A stretch of 64,000 nucleotides of DNA from CAZFLD01 sp964519835 (GTDB taxonomy: Bacteria > Spirochaetota > Spirochaetia > DSM-27196 > CAZFLD01), in NCBI GenBank assembly GCA_964519835.1, contig CAZFLD010000004.1:1-64000 (forward strand), in the 5' to 3' direction. A program made the translations under genes and the position numbers. Below, piece by piece: positions 25,249 to 33,729 of the stretch; position 1 is the stretch's first letter; each line of letters starts with the position of its first letter. The notes under the pieces are model-generated. The model saw nothing but the letters and a program-made list of their open reading frames with translations, was not told where the DNA came from and searched no databases.

Positions 25249-26838
25249 ATGTTGCGACGAGTCTTGCTTAGCCTGTTTTCCGCCGTTCTACTGGCCCTTG
25301 CGCTACCAAATGAGCTCTGGCTATTTGGAAACCCGTTATTGGCCCCGGTGGCGTTGGTGCCGTTGTTTATGGCCGTCAAAGGCGTGCAGCGGTATGCCGT
25401 AGCCGCCCGGCTCAGCCTTCTGTTCGGTGGAGTCTCAACACTTATCATCAATTATTGGCTCGTTAATTTTGGTGATTTTTCAATCTGGACGTTAGGCGGT
25501 GTGACGCTCGGGTTCGTGGGCTTCACGGCACTCCTCGGGTGCTTTCTTCTATGGGCTTCAAGAACCCCGGACCATTACGCGCCAATCGTCATTGCGCTGG
25601 TGTGGATTGCATATGAGTACCTTATTGCCAACGGCTATCTTGGCTATCCGTGGGCGATGGTGGCCTACCCTGTCGGCACGGTGCTATTACTGGTCCAAAT
25701 AGCGGACATTCTGGGAATCTGGGGAGTCGGCTTTTTGATGGCCTACGCCAACGCAGGGCTGGCACGGGCATTTGATTCCGGTTTCAAGTCTGCGCGAAGT
25801 CACCTCGCTGCAGCGGCGGCACTCCTCATCTTGTTTTTGGGCTACGGTATGGCACGGCTACAGTCGGAAATCCCGCTGAAAAATCGCATACCTATGGTTC
25901 TGGTACAACAGAACGCGGATTCTTGGATCCGAGGTAACGAAATCCAGACGCTCCACCGCACACAGAACCTTACTCGCAACGCCCTGACGGACGCGCCTCG
26001 CAACGCGGAGCTTGTTGTGTGGAGCGAGACATCACTCCGTTGGCCATACATTGGCTGGGAAGATTGGTATGCGCAGCGACCTCAGGGCGATGACTTCCTG
26101 AGCTTTCTGGAGCGTCTGCCGGGGCCGCTGTTGACGGGAGCGCCGTATCAAATCCCAGGGACTCCGGACGCCATGAATGCAACGCTCTTGATCGAAACAA
26201 ATGGGGAAGTGCGCAACTACTATGGAAAACAGCATCCCGTGCCTTTTGCGGAAAATGTCCCCTTCTGGGGTGTTCCAGCGGTGCAACAGTTTTTTCGGGA
26301 GGTGATTGGGTTGCCGGCGGTCTGGATCAAGGGGACGTCACCCACTCTGTTTACTCTAGACCCATCGTCCGAGAACCCTACACAATTCGCAACCCCGATT
26401 TGTTTCGAGGACGCATTTGCCTACCTGCTTCGCGACTTTACCGCTCGTGGTGCAGATCTGTTTGTCAACCTCACCAACAATGCGTGGTCCAAGACCAAGA
26501 CGGCTCAAACTCAACACTTTGTCGCGGCGCGGTTTAGGGCGATCGAGAATCGTCGAACGCTGGTTCGGTCCACGAACGGTGGTTATAGCGCGGTAGTCGA
26601 CCCCTGGGGCCGAGTGCTGTTTGAGTTGCCGATGTTTCAGGCGACCGCCGCTTATGTGGAGGTTCCGGTGTACGATTCGGATATTCTGACGGTGTATACG
26701 CGCTTTGGAGACCTGTTGCCACAGCTCTCGATGTTGATAATCACCTTGTTAATAGCGTTGGAAGTCGTGAGCAGCAGAAAGAGGCGGCACTTTCAGCCTG
26801 GGTTTGTCTCTCGCAGCGGAGACAACAACGGTCTATAG
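25249..26838 (+). CDS. lnt: Apolipoprotein N-acyltransferase, copy 1
   Basis: This protein of about 529 aa N-acylates lipoproteins at the periplasmic face of the inner membrane. About seven hydrophobic segments in the first 210 residues precede a nitrilase-fold domain. The catalytic triad is visible: Glu in VVWSETSLRW (about 259), Lys in YYGKQHPVPF (about 326) and Cys in TPICFEDAF (about 384). VNLTNNAWSKT and NGGYSAVVDPWGR are further family signatures. A last membrane segment closes the protein. ATG 25249 fits the promoter; the frame is open upstream to 25201. A second intact lnt lies at 32030-33607, so this spirochaete has two forms. It converges on rpmE. Confidence 0.92.
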   Translation: MLRRVLLSLFSAVLLALALPNELWLFGNPLLAPVALVPLFMAVKGVQRYAVAARLSLLFGGVSTLIINYWLVNFGDFSIWTLGGVTLGFVGFTALLGCFLLWASRTPDHYAPIVIALVWIAYEYLIANGYLGYPWAMVAYPVGTVLLLVQIADILGIWGVGFLMAYANAGLARAFDSGFKSARSHLAAAAALLILFLGYGMARLQSEIPLKNRIPMVLVQQNADSWIRGNEIQTLHRTQNLTRNALTDAPRNAELVVWSETSLRWPYIGWEDWYAQRPQGDDFLSFLERLPGPLLTGAPYQIPGTPDAMNATLLIETNGEVRNYYGKQHPVPFAENVPFWGVPAVQQFFREVIGLPAVWIKGTSPTLFTLDPSSENPTQFATPICFEDAFAYLLRDFTARGADLFVNLTNNAWSKTKTAQTQHFVAARFRAIENRRTLVRSTNGGYSAVVDPWGRVLFELPMFQATAAYVEVPVYDSDILTVYTRFGDLLPQLSMLIITLLIALEVVSSRKRRHFQPGFVSRSGDNNGL

Positions 26839-26872
26839 TCTGCCTGGTTGTAACGGCGCCGCAACATGCCAA

Positions 26873-26896
26873 GGCCCGATTCACACTCTTCGGGCC
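26873..26896. terminator. Candidate bidirectional terminator between lnt and rpmE
   Basis: GGCCCGA (26873-26879) and TCGGGCC (26890-26896) form a 7-bp GC stem with a 10-nt loop in the 65-nt gap between convergent genes. Neither side has a strong T-run, so it may rely on Rho or act as an mRNA-stabilising end. Confidence 0.4.
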
Positions 26897-26903
26897 GCTA
26901 CAA

Positions 26904-27152
26904 TCAGGTCTTAATATTGTACTTGCGCTTGAACCGTTCGACGCGACCTGCAGTGTCCACCAGCTGCTGCTTACCCGTGAAGAACGGGTGTGATGCGCTT
27001 GAAATCTCGATGTCGAAGACCGGGTACTCGTTTCCGTCGTCGTACTGAACCGTTTGTTTGGTGGCGACAGTGGAACGTGTCAGGAACATGGTTCCCGACG
27101 CCGTGTCGCGAAAGACGACCGGCCGATATTCCGGGTGTATTCCTTTTTTCAT
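26904..27152 (-). CDS. rpmE2: 50S ribosomal protein L31, type B
   Basis: This 82-aa protein starts MKKGIHPEYRPVVFRD and contains SASHPFFTGKQQLVDTAGRVERFKRKY, the L31 signature. It has no cysteines, so it is the zinc-independent B form. Its ATG is two bases after the rho stop, with GGAG inside the end of rho, so it is co-transcribed with rho. B-type L31 replaces the zinc-binding form under zinc limitation in some bacteria; whether a second copy exists cannot be seen here. Confidence 0.94.
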   Translation of the reverse strand: MKKGIHPEYRPVVFRDTASGTMFLTRSTVATKQTVQYDDGNEYPVFDIEISSASHPFFTGKQQLVDTAGRVERFKRKYNIKT

Positions 27153-27154
27153 AT

Positions 27155-29053
27155 CTACTCCATCACCGAAGAGGTGTTCATCGAACGTAGGAAGGACTCA
27201 TTATTCTTACTCTTACGCATCCTGTCAATAAGAAGCTCTATGATCTCCACGTCGTCCATTGGGTTAATGACCTTGCGAAGAACCCACATCTTGGCGAGCT
27301 CCTCCTCGGTCAAAAGGAGGTCTTCGCGGCGTGTTCCGGACTTCTTGATGTTGATCGAGGGATAGAGCCGACGATCGGCCAAGCGTCGATCAAGGTTGAT
27401 CTCCATGTTACCGGTACCCTTGAACTCCTCGAAAATCACCTCGTCCATACGACTCCCTGTCTCGACCAACGCTGTAGCAACGATCGTCAAGCTTCCGCCA
27501 TCTTCGATGTTTCTCGCTGCACCAAAAAAGCGCTTTGGCTTATGGAGAGCGTTCGAGTCCACCCCGCCGGAGAGTATCTTACCCGAAGTGGGAACCGTCT
27601 GATTGTAGGCACGGGCGAGGCGTGTGATGGAATCCAGGAGAATAACAACATCCTTTTGATGCTCAACGAGCCTCCGTGCCTTTTCGAGCACCATTTCCGC
27701 GACTTGCACATGACGTGTGGCCTGCTCGTCAAATGTCGAGGATATGACCTCGGCATTAACGTTGCGCTCCATGTCGGTGACCTCTTCCGGTCGCTCGTCG
27801 ATAAGGAGGACAATAAGGTACACCTCCGGATGGTTCTCGGTAATGGCGTTTGCGATTTTCTGAAGAAGTACGGTCTTGCCTGTCCTCGGCGGCGAAACGA
27901 TAAGCCCCCGCTGCCCCTTACCTATCGGACAGAACAGGTTGATCATCCGGGTGGAGATGTCCCCGGCCCGAGTCTCCATGTTGAGCCGCTCGTCCGCGTA
28001 TAACGGTGTTAGGTTATCAAAGGGGATTCGTGTTTGAGCAATAGAGGGATCGTCGAAGTTGACGCTCTCCACACGGAGCATCGCAAAAAATCGCTCGCCT
28101 TCCTTTGGGGGACGAATCTGCCCATACACCGTGTCACCCGTCTTGAGATTGAACAGCCGTATCTGCGACGGCGAAATGTAGATGTCGTCGGGGCCGGGAA
28201 GGTAGCTATTTTGCGGCGAGCGAAGGAATCCGTAGCCGTCAGGCAGAATCTCGAGCGACCCGTACGCGTATATGGTCCCGTTTCGCTCGGTGTGGGCCTT
28301 CAGGACCGCGAACACCACCTCCTGCTTTTTTAGTGTGACGAGGTGCTCTTGGCTGATGCCCATCTTTACGGCGAACTCTCTGAGTTCGCGCATGTTCATG
28401 TGAATGAGCTCATTTATGCTCAGGGTTTTGTCGCCGTCACCGATGTACTCGCGGTTCCGGCGGCCGCGACCGGATTTGTTGCGGCCCCCACCTTTGTGGT
28501 CGCCACCCCCTCTGCCTTCGCTACCCTTCTGGTCGCTGCCCCTCTGGTCACCACCTTTTGGGTCGCCACCATCCTTGTTGCCGCTACCCTTTGAAGGCTC
28601 CTGAGACTTGTCCCCCGTACTCGACGACGCTGAGTCGTCGTCTGTTGTGCCTGCTTCGCCCGACGCACCACCAGATGCACTGCCGGCCGGAGTGTCGGAA
28701 GCACCGGAAGAACTCTCGTTAGTGTCGGAGCCCTCCGCAGATGCTTCCTTGCGGGCGGTCAATGTGTTTTTGTTTTCATCGCCGCCTTGGGCATCACCAT
28801 AGCCGTCGGCGCCGGCCTCGGACGCCCTATTCGAGTCCTCGTCCGAGCCGTTGTCTTTGATAAGCCGGACCTTTTTCTTTCTCGGCTTTTGATTGGCATC
28901 GACCTCGGTTTGTTCCGAGTCTCCGGAACCCTCTCCGAGGTTCTGTTTGTCTTCTATGGTATCCGTCTGCAAATCGAGCTCCCCCTGTGTCTCCGTGGCC
29001 CGCAGCTCAGAGCGTGGGGCCGCGGTTCCTTCTCTTTTGTGCGTGGTTTCCAT
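27155..29053 (-). CDS. rho: Transcription termination factor Rho with long N-terminal extension
   Basis: This 632-aa Rho is a hexameric RNA-dependent ATPase that ends transcription. Residues 1 to about 205 are disordered and rich in Ser, Gly, Asp, Lys and Gln, with degenerate repeats of the type GGD-x-KGG-x-Q-x-G. The Rho N-domain begins around SINELIHMNMRELREFA. The RNA-binding fold has ILPDGYGFLRSP and DDIYISPSQIRLFNL. The ATPase has Walker A SPPRTGKTV, the segment VLLIDERPEEVTDM, Walker B VVILLDSITRLARAYN, and the Q/R loops through SGGVDSNALHKPKRFFGAARN. A good promoter lies 134 nt upstream of the start codon and rpmE follows directly. Confidence 0.95.
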   Translation of the reverse strand: METTHKREGTAAPRSELRATETQGELDLQTDTIEDKQNLGEGSGDSEQTEVDANQKPRKKKVRLIKDNGSDEDSNRASEAGADGYGDAQGGDENKNTLTARKEASAEGSDTNESSSGASDTPAGSASGGASGEAGTTDDDSASSSTGDKSQEPSKGSGNKDGGDPKGGDQRGSDQKGSEGRGGGDHKGGGRNKSGRGRRNREYIGDGDKTLSINELIHMNMRELREFAVKMGISQEHLVTLKKQEVVFAVLKAHTERNGTIYAYGSLEILPDGYGFLRSPQNSYLPGPDDIYISPSQIRLFNLKTGDTVYGQIRPPKEGERFFAMLRVESVNFDDPSIAQTRIPFDNLTPLYADERLNMETRAGDISTRMINLFCPIGKGQRGLIVSPPRTGKTVLLQKIANAITENHPEVYLIVLLIDERPEEVTDMERNVNAEVISSTFDEQATRHVQVAEMVLEKARRLVEHQKDVVILLDSITRLARAYNQTVPTSGKILSGGVDSNALHKPKRFFGAARNIEDGGSLTIVATALVETGSRMDEVIFEEFKGTGNMEINLDRRLADRRLYPSINIKKSGTRREDLLLTEEELAKMWVLRKVINPMDDVEIIELLIDRMRKSKNNESFLRSMNTSSVME

Positions 29054-29094
29054 GAAGTCGTCTCCAGTAAACCGTCTATCGGCAATGTAATATG

Positions 29095-29100
29095 ATTATA
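29095..29100 (-). promoter_or_regulatory. Second -10 box upstream of rho
   Basis: TATAAT on the minus strand, 42 bases before the rho ATG, but without a good -35. It may be a weak second promoter. Confidence 0.25.
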
Positions 29101-29186
29101 GGGATCCACGTGACGGCAACGCGATGAGTCCGCTGGTGAATTGTGACGCTAACGGTAGTTGCGGGCGCAATATGCGTGCGCTTGCC

Positions 29187-29215
29187 AATATATGCCGCAT
29201 CCGGGTAGCTGTCAA
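29187..29215 (-). promoter_or_regulatory. Strong promoter of rho-rpmE
   Basis: On the minus strand a perfect TTGACA (29215-29210) and TATATT (29192-29187) are 17 bases apart. This gives a leader of about 125 nt before rho. Rho leaders often carry autoregulatory termination sites, but none can be identified here by eye. The -35 begins 7 bp downstream of the cinA stop codon. Confidence 0.65.
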
Positions 29216-29221
29216 CCGCTC

Positions 29222-30538
29222 TCAGATTTGGGGTCCTTCGAGCTTGTTGGTTTGGGCGAGGTTGTCGCTTTGGGGTGTGGGCTGCGCCGTTCGAAGCAAC
29301 TGGCGTCGAAGACCCACCAGGGCGGCGATCGCTGCGCGTCGCCGGATCGCGTCGCGGTCGCCCGCAAACAAAAACTTCTCGGCCTGCACGGGCCCGTCCT
29401 TCCGCTGCCATGCCACCCACACGGTGCCTACCGGCTTCTCCTCGGTTCCCCCACCGGGCCCCGCGACGCCGGAAATGGCCAGCGCGAGGTCGGCGGTTGA
29501 GGCACGCAAAGCGCCTTTGGTCATCGATTTCACACACTCCTCAGACACTGCTCCGTGAGCATCCAAGACACTCTGCGGAACGCCAAGCACATTCACCTTT
29601 GCCCCATTAGCGTAGGTTACAAAACCGCCCCAAACGGCGGCGGAGCTACCGGCTATGTCGGTAAGTAGGGCACTCACGCCCCCACCGGTACAGGATTCAG
29701 CGCAAGCTACCGTGAGCCGTTGTGCGGTCAGCAGGGGCAACACAAGCTCCCCGGGCCGCACATCCCCGCGGACCACACGTTCCGCCCCGAATCGCCGCGT
29801 GAGCGCATCCGTCGCCCTGCCCGCGTCTCCGTCACCACGAAGAGTCACCACAATGCGGTGACGTTCCAAGCGTGTGCTCCATCGTAAACCCTCGGCGTCT
29901 TTCTGAAGACCTTCCTCAAGGTCGGATTCGCTCACGCCGTATGCCGAAACAAGTTGTGGCGCACGCGAAGCTCGGCGAAATCGTTGGGCAAGGTCCGGTA
30001 CTACCCGGCTTTCCAGCATAGGCACAAGCTCGGCCGGAGGTCCGGGCAGTGCCACTACAAGACAGCCGCCCACCATGCCTTTAAAGCCCGGTGCCGTACC
30101 CCGGTTGTTCGGAATGACCTCGAAGCCACGAGGTACCATCGCCTGTCGCTTGTTGGCCTCGGCAATTCTCACTCCGATCACCCGCCCCCGTTCGAGCAAA
30201 CGATCCCAGGTTCGCTTGTGAAAATCCAGCGGCACTCCCGCCGCAGCCGCTACACACTCGCGCGTTAGATCGTCCGATGTGGGCCCGAGGCCACCCGCCA
30301 ACACAAGCACTTCTACTTCTGTTGCCAAACGACAAAGATGGCCCTCGATCTGGGACGCATCGTCCGGAAGAATGTGTGCCGACACCAGCTCGATGCCCAA
30401 GTCTGAGAACGCTCCCGCGAGTCGATGGACGTGGCCGTCCTGAATAATCCCCTCGGTGATTTCGGTCCCGATACAGAGTACTGCGGCCCGAACACTACCG
30501 TTTGTGCTCGCAGAGACATGGCGACTGATATCGGACAC
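29222..30538 (-). CDS. cinA: CinA-family protein (nicotinamide-nucleotide amidase / ADP-ribose pyrophosphatase)
   Basis: This 438-aa protein has both CinA domains. The N-terminal MoaB/MogA-like domain shows LCIGTEITEG and LAGGLGPTSDDLTRE. The C-terminal domain (about 270-420) has the amidase signature AESCTGGGVSALLTDIAGSSA and AISGVAGPGGGTEEKPVGTVW, which deamidates NMN. Its likely role is recycling of pyridine nucleotides. The start is GTG (GTG TCC GAT ATC) 7 nt after the bactofilin stop. It is the last gene before rho in this run; rho has its own promoter. Confidence 0.92.
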   Translation of the reverse strand: MSDISRHVSASTNGSVRAAVLCIGTEITEGIIQDGHVHRLAGAFSDLGIELVSAHILPDDASQIEGHLCRLATEVEVLVLAGGLGPTSDDLTRECVAAAAGVPLDFHKRTWDRLLERGRVIGVRIAEANKRQAMVPRGFEVIPNNRGTAPGFKGMVGGCLVVALPGPPAELVPMLESRVVPDLAQRFRRASRAPQLVSAYGVSESDLEEGLQKDAEGLRWSTRLERHRIVVTLRGDGDAGRATDALTRRFGAERVVRGDVRPGELVLPLLTAQRLTVACAESCTGGGVSALLTDIAGSSAAVWGGFVTYANGAKVNVLGVPQSVLDAHGAVSEECVKSMTKGALRASTADLALAISGVAGPGGGTEEKPVGTVWVAWQRKDGPVQAEKFLFAGDRDAIRRRAAIAALVGLRRQLLRTAQPTPQSDNLAQTNKLEGPQI

Positions 30539-30545
30539 AATAATC

Positions 30546-30959
30546 CTACATGCGCGGGATGACCGGTTTAGCTTGATCTATGGGCGAGGCAAACAGATCC
30601 ACACCGTCCGGGTTTTTGATCATTTCGCACTTGCCCTCGAATACAACACCATCGGCGATGCGCAGTTTTTTGGTTCGAATGTTGCCGAACACCTTGCCGT
30701 CAGGCAGGATTTCGACACCTTCCGCAGCTTCGACATTTCCGTGAACCACACCACCGATGATAATCGACTCGGCCTTGATGTCCGCGCGGACATCGGCGCC
30801 AACGTCCACATACAAAAAACCGGTCGAATCGATAGTGCCCTGGAAACGACCACTGATCTTGACCGACTCGGTAAACCGGAGTGTGCCTTTAAGCCACGTC
30901 TCCGGACCCAACCAAGTGTTTGTTTTGAGGATTCGGCGATTTTTTTCGACTCTGCTCAT
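30546..30959 (-). CDS. Bactofilin, copy 1
   Basis: This 137-aa protein has a bactofilin core of short beta-helix repeats: GPETWLKGTLRFTESVKISGRF-type start, IIIGGVVHGNVEAAEGVEI and GKVFGNIRTKKLRIADG. Bactofilins form cytoskeletal filaments that position cell-wall enzymes and help set cell shape; in spirochaetes they affect helical form. No transmembrane segment is present. No clear ribosome binding site is seen. It lies between the 73-aa gene and cinA. A second bactofilin is at 40849-41304 next to an M23 peptidase. Confidence 0.9.
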   Translation of the reverse strand: MSRVEKNRRILKTNTWLGPETWLKGTLRFTESVKISGRFQGTIDSTGFLYVDVGADVRADIKAESIIIGGVVHGNVEAAEGVEILPDGKVFGNIRTKKLRIADGVVFEGKCEMIKNPDGVDLFASPIDQAKPVIPRM

Positions 30960-30996
30960 GGGCGAACGTGGGTCCGTTACCAGGTCGGAATCACCG

Positions 30997-31218
30997 CTAC
31001 TTTGTCTGCATCACAAAGACCCCGTCCCAGTCCTCCGGCGGCGGTGTCTCGATGTAATGCTTGCAGCGGGCGAAGTAGACCTTGGAAGGACCGTCCTCAG
31101 GATCGGTTTTGAGGGCCAGTGCAAACTCTTTTCGCGCATCCTCAAACTGCATGAGCTTGTAAAGCCTGCGGCCCTTATTAAAGTGCTCAAGCACCTGTCG
31201 TTTTTCTTCGCTTATCAT
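30997..31218 (-). CDS. 73-aa protein resembling the C-terminal tail of spirochaete class III cyclases
   Basis: This 73-aa protein has a TPR-like helix pair (HFNKGRRLYKLMQFEDARKEF) followed by ALKTDPEDGPSKVYFARC and the end motif PPPEDWDGVFVM. From recollection, this ending resembles the tail after the catalytic domain in many adenylate/guanylate cyclases of spirochaetes. Here it stands alone, with no catalytic domain before it. GGGAG lies seven bases upstream of the ATG, so it is a real gene rather than a remnant. It sits between a response regulator and a bactofilin. The function is unknown; binding a cyclase or regulator is a guess. Confidence 0.75.
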   Translation of the reverse strand: MISEEKRQVLEHFNKGRRLYKLMQFEDARKEFALALKTDPEDGPSKVYFARCKHYIETPPPEDWDGVFVMQTK

Positions 31219-31236
31219 TGTGCGCTCCCGGCGAAG

Positions 31237-31986
31237 TTACTGCCCAACGGGCTTGCCCGTAGGCTCGTTTCGTTCCCGAAAGGAATTGAAGTGCTTCTGG
31301 TACTTCTGCTCCAGAACCTCGAGAGAGATCTCTTCCTCTTTGATCCGCTCACCCTGCTCCTCAAGATCCCTAATCTCTTCTTCCAGCCCGTCGAGGGCGG
31401 CGATGGTGTTTTCCACCTCACCGGCAAGCCGAATAAAGAGCACTTCGACCGCATCGGGATCGTTGGGATCCGTTTTTTCGGCCGCGACCTGGAGTGTCTC
31501 CATCGGTTCGCGTAGGTGCCGCGTAAAATACAATAACGACTTGTTGAGGGACTCAACCAGCGCGATCCGGCGCTCTCGGGCCACCATTTGCTGTGCCAGC
31601 TCTCGGTGGCGCAGTACCGCCTGGATGCGGGCAAGAACCTCTGAGAAGTTAAACGGCTTGGTAATGTAGTCCTCGATACCAAGCTCGAATCCTTCGATCT
31701 TGTCCTTGACGTCGTCCATCGCCGAGAACATGATAATCGGGACGTTCCTGACTTCCGCATACTCTTCATCGTTTTTGATTATCTTCGTGACCTGCCAGCC
31801 GGTAAGCTTGGGCATGATGTTGTCCAGAATAACCAGGTCCGGCTTCGCGGAAAGCACCGCATCGAGTGCCTCTTCCCCATCCTCCGCTTTGACCACGGTA
31901 AAACCGAGCTTCGAGAGCATTACGTCAAAGAAATCTAAGTTTATCTGCTCATCGTCAACGATAAGAATGGTGCCCTTGCTGCTCAT
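31237..31986 (-). CDS. Response regulator with helical output region
   Basis: This 249-aa protein begins with a receiver domain: ILIVDDEQ (acidic pocket), phosphoacceptor Asp in LVILDNIMPK, Ser in IIMFSAMDD and KPFNFSE. Residues about 125-240 are helical, probably coiled coil. One segment, LLYFTRHLREPMETL, looks like a degenerate histidine-kinase H-box, but no ATPase domain follows. A Glu/Lys-rich coiled coil ends the protein. ATG 31986 has AAGGAA upstream; the frame is open further upstream into lnt. No DNA-binding domain is visible, so it probably acts by protein contacts. Confidence 0.86.
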   Translation of the reverse strand: MSSKGTILIVDDEQINLDFFDVMLSKLGFTVVKAEDGEEALDAVLSAKPDLVILDNIMPKLTGWQVTKIIKNDEEYAEVRNVPIIMFSAMDDVKDKIEGFELGIEDYITKPFNFSEVLARIQAVLRHRELAQQMVARERRIALVESLNKSLLYFTRHLREPMETLQVAAEKTDPNDPDAVEVLFIRLAGEVENTIAALDGLEEEIRDLEEQGERIKEEEISLEVLEQKYQKHFNSFRERNEPTGKPVGQ

Positions 31987-32029
31987 GTGTTCCTTCCAGA
32001 TACGATTGTGATACGGAGTTGTAGCCTTG

Positions 32030-33607
32030 TCAACGCGCGCGGATACGCCGAACGACCACCCGGACAACACCAAAGGTCAGAGAAGCAAGCGCAGCGACCA
32101 GGAACACTATCGCCGCCCAGTTGCCCGCGGCCGTGTAAATGGTGCGTGTGCCGGTGTATATCGGTACCTCGCCCAACAGGTATCCCTCGACAAAGGCCGG
32201 ATAGATGTCCAAGATCTTGCCGTTTGGATCGATAATTGCGGTCATTCCGCCGTTTGTACTTCTCACGACGCTCCGGCGGTTTTCGACCGCGCGGAATACC
32301 GCCATAGCCATGTGTTGCATGGCAGCCGGCACGGACTTGGACCAAGAGTCATTTGTGAGGTTTACGATGATCTCGGCGCCTTCGTTGATAAATTGTCGAG
32401 CAATATAGCCAAACGTGTCTTCGAAGCAAATCGGAGTGCCGAACCGTACTCCTGCGGCCTCGAAGACCGTAAAATCGCGTCCTTCGCCCCAGAAAGCCGT
32501 GTTGTTTTCCACCAAGAGATCGTACAACCAAGGAAACTGGTCGCGGTAGGGGAAGTGTTCGGTAAACGGCACGAGGTGCGTCTTGCGATAGGTCTCGACC
32601 AACTCCCCGTGATCGTAGAGAAGCACTGCGTTGTAGTCGATACGACGCAGTGATCCCTCGGCGTCACGTTCTAGTTGCGCGTCGCCGTTGCCGATCACAA
32701 ACGGTACGGGTTGTTCATCCAGGTAATCGGTGAGCTCTTTCACAAGCGCCGTGCGATCCGGGTCCTGCCTGAACTGGTCGTGGAATCGGATGGCCGGTAT
32801 AAAAGAGGTCTCGGACCAGACTACGATCTCGGGCGTGTCGGGACTATCCTCCATCGCCAGTTGACTCTGCCTGAGTAAGATATCGAGCGACCGCCGGTAT
32901 GCCGCAGTGCCGCCGACCCATGGGTCGACGTTCTGCTGAACCAGGGCAACCCGAAGATCGCGGGCTCCCTCGTAGTTGACCGGCGACACCATGCCAAAAA
33001 CCAAGGCCGCTATAGACACCGCTACGTATGCAGCAAGGTCGATGCGATGCCTGCCTACGAAGGGTACAAAGCCGCCAAAACCATTCTTGACGGCCGCGGC
33101 CAAGTAGGCCGACGGAAAAACGACGAGGGCTGAGACTCCCCACACGCCGAACACCGAAGAGACCTGTATCAAAGGCGTAAACGCATACTGTGAATACCCG
33201 ATAATGCCGTACGCGTAACCCAAGAATCCTTGGATCCGCAGGTACTCGTATGCGAGCCATACTAGAGCCTGGACAAGATAACCGTAGCGCGGGAAGAGGC
33301 TGTCCGCCAGCTTGAGGACGGGCAAGAGAACCACAAAGTAACCGCCATAAATCACCGGGACGATCAAGATCGACAGAGGGTGGAAGTTGACCAGCCAGTA
33401 GTTAAGTAGAGAGTACGTCGCAAAGCCGGTCAAAAAACCGAGTGGGAAGACTGCCGGCCATCCACACCGGTGCACGGCGATGAACAGCGGGGCAAGGGCG
33501 ACAAATCCAAGTGGGAACCAGCCCCGTTCCGACAGGATGCTTGGAAAAGCGAGCGAAAACAGAAGCGCGGACAAGAGTGCAAGCCCGAGGGTTTTGAGCC
33601 CCTCCAT
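32030..33607 (-). CDS. lnt: Apolipoprotein N-acyltransferase, copy 2
   Basis: This protein of about 525 aa has the same family features as the copy at 25249: hydrophobic segments over the first 210 residues, then the nitrilase fold with Glu in VVWSETSFIPA, Lys in YRKTHLVPFTEHFPYRD and Cys in TPICFEDTFGY, plus VNLTNDSWSKS and NGGMTAIIDPNGK. Both copies keep the triad. The start is uncertain: ATG 33607 (MEGLKTLG) gives a normal N-terminal membrane segment but its GGAAAG is 14 bases away; TTG 33718 and ATG 33694 are in-frame alternatives. It lies downstream of the HU gene and upstream of the response regulator. Confidence 0.92.
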   Translation of the reverse strand: MEGLKTLGLALLSALLFSLAFPSILSERGWFPLGFVALAPLFIAVHRCGWPAVFPLGFLTGFATYSLLNYWLVNFHPLSILIVPVIYGGYFVVLLPVLKLADSLFPRYGYLVQALVWLAYEYLRIQGFLGYAYGIIGYSQYAFTPLIQVSSVFGVWGVSALVVFPSAYLAAAVKNGFGGFVPFVGRHRIDLAAYVAVSIAALVFGMVSPVNYEGARDLRVALVQQNVDPWVGGTAAYRRSLDILLRQSQLAMEDSPDTPEIVVWSETSFIPAIRFHDQFRQDPDRTALVKELTDYLDEQPVPFVIGNGDAQLERDAEGSLRRIDYNAVLLYDHGELVETYRKTHLVPFTEHFPYRDQFPWLYDLLVENNTAFWGEGRDFTVFEAAGVRFGTPICFEDTFGYIARQFINEGAEIIVNLTNDSWSKSVPAAMQHMAMAVFRAVENRRSVVRSTNGGMTAIIDPNGKILDIYPAFVEGYLLGEVPIYTGTRTIYTAAGNWAAIVFLVAALASLTFGVVRVVVRRIRAR

Positions 33608-33729
33608 CAGGCCGCGACGTCTTTCCTTTTCGACTAATTTGGTTGAAGGGCCGACTCCGGCACGATCACCGGAATCACGGCGGACATTTTGCATGCCGAG
33701 TGTGTTGGATCTCCCCAATTATCGTGGTC

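Noticed and set aside
28430..28640. Direct DNA repeats in the 5' part of rho as a separate element
   Set aside because: They are in frame and code for Gly/Asp/Lys repeats of the Rho extension, so they are explained as protein low complexity.
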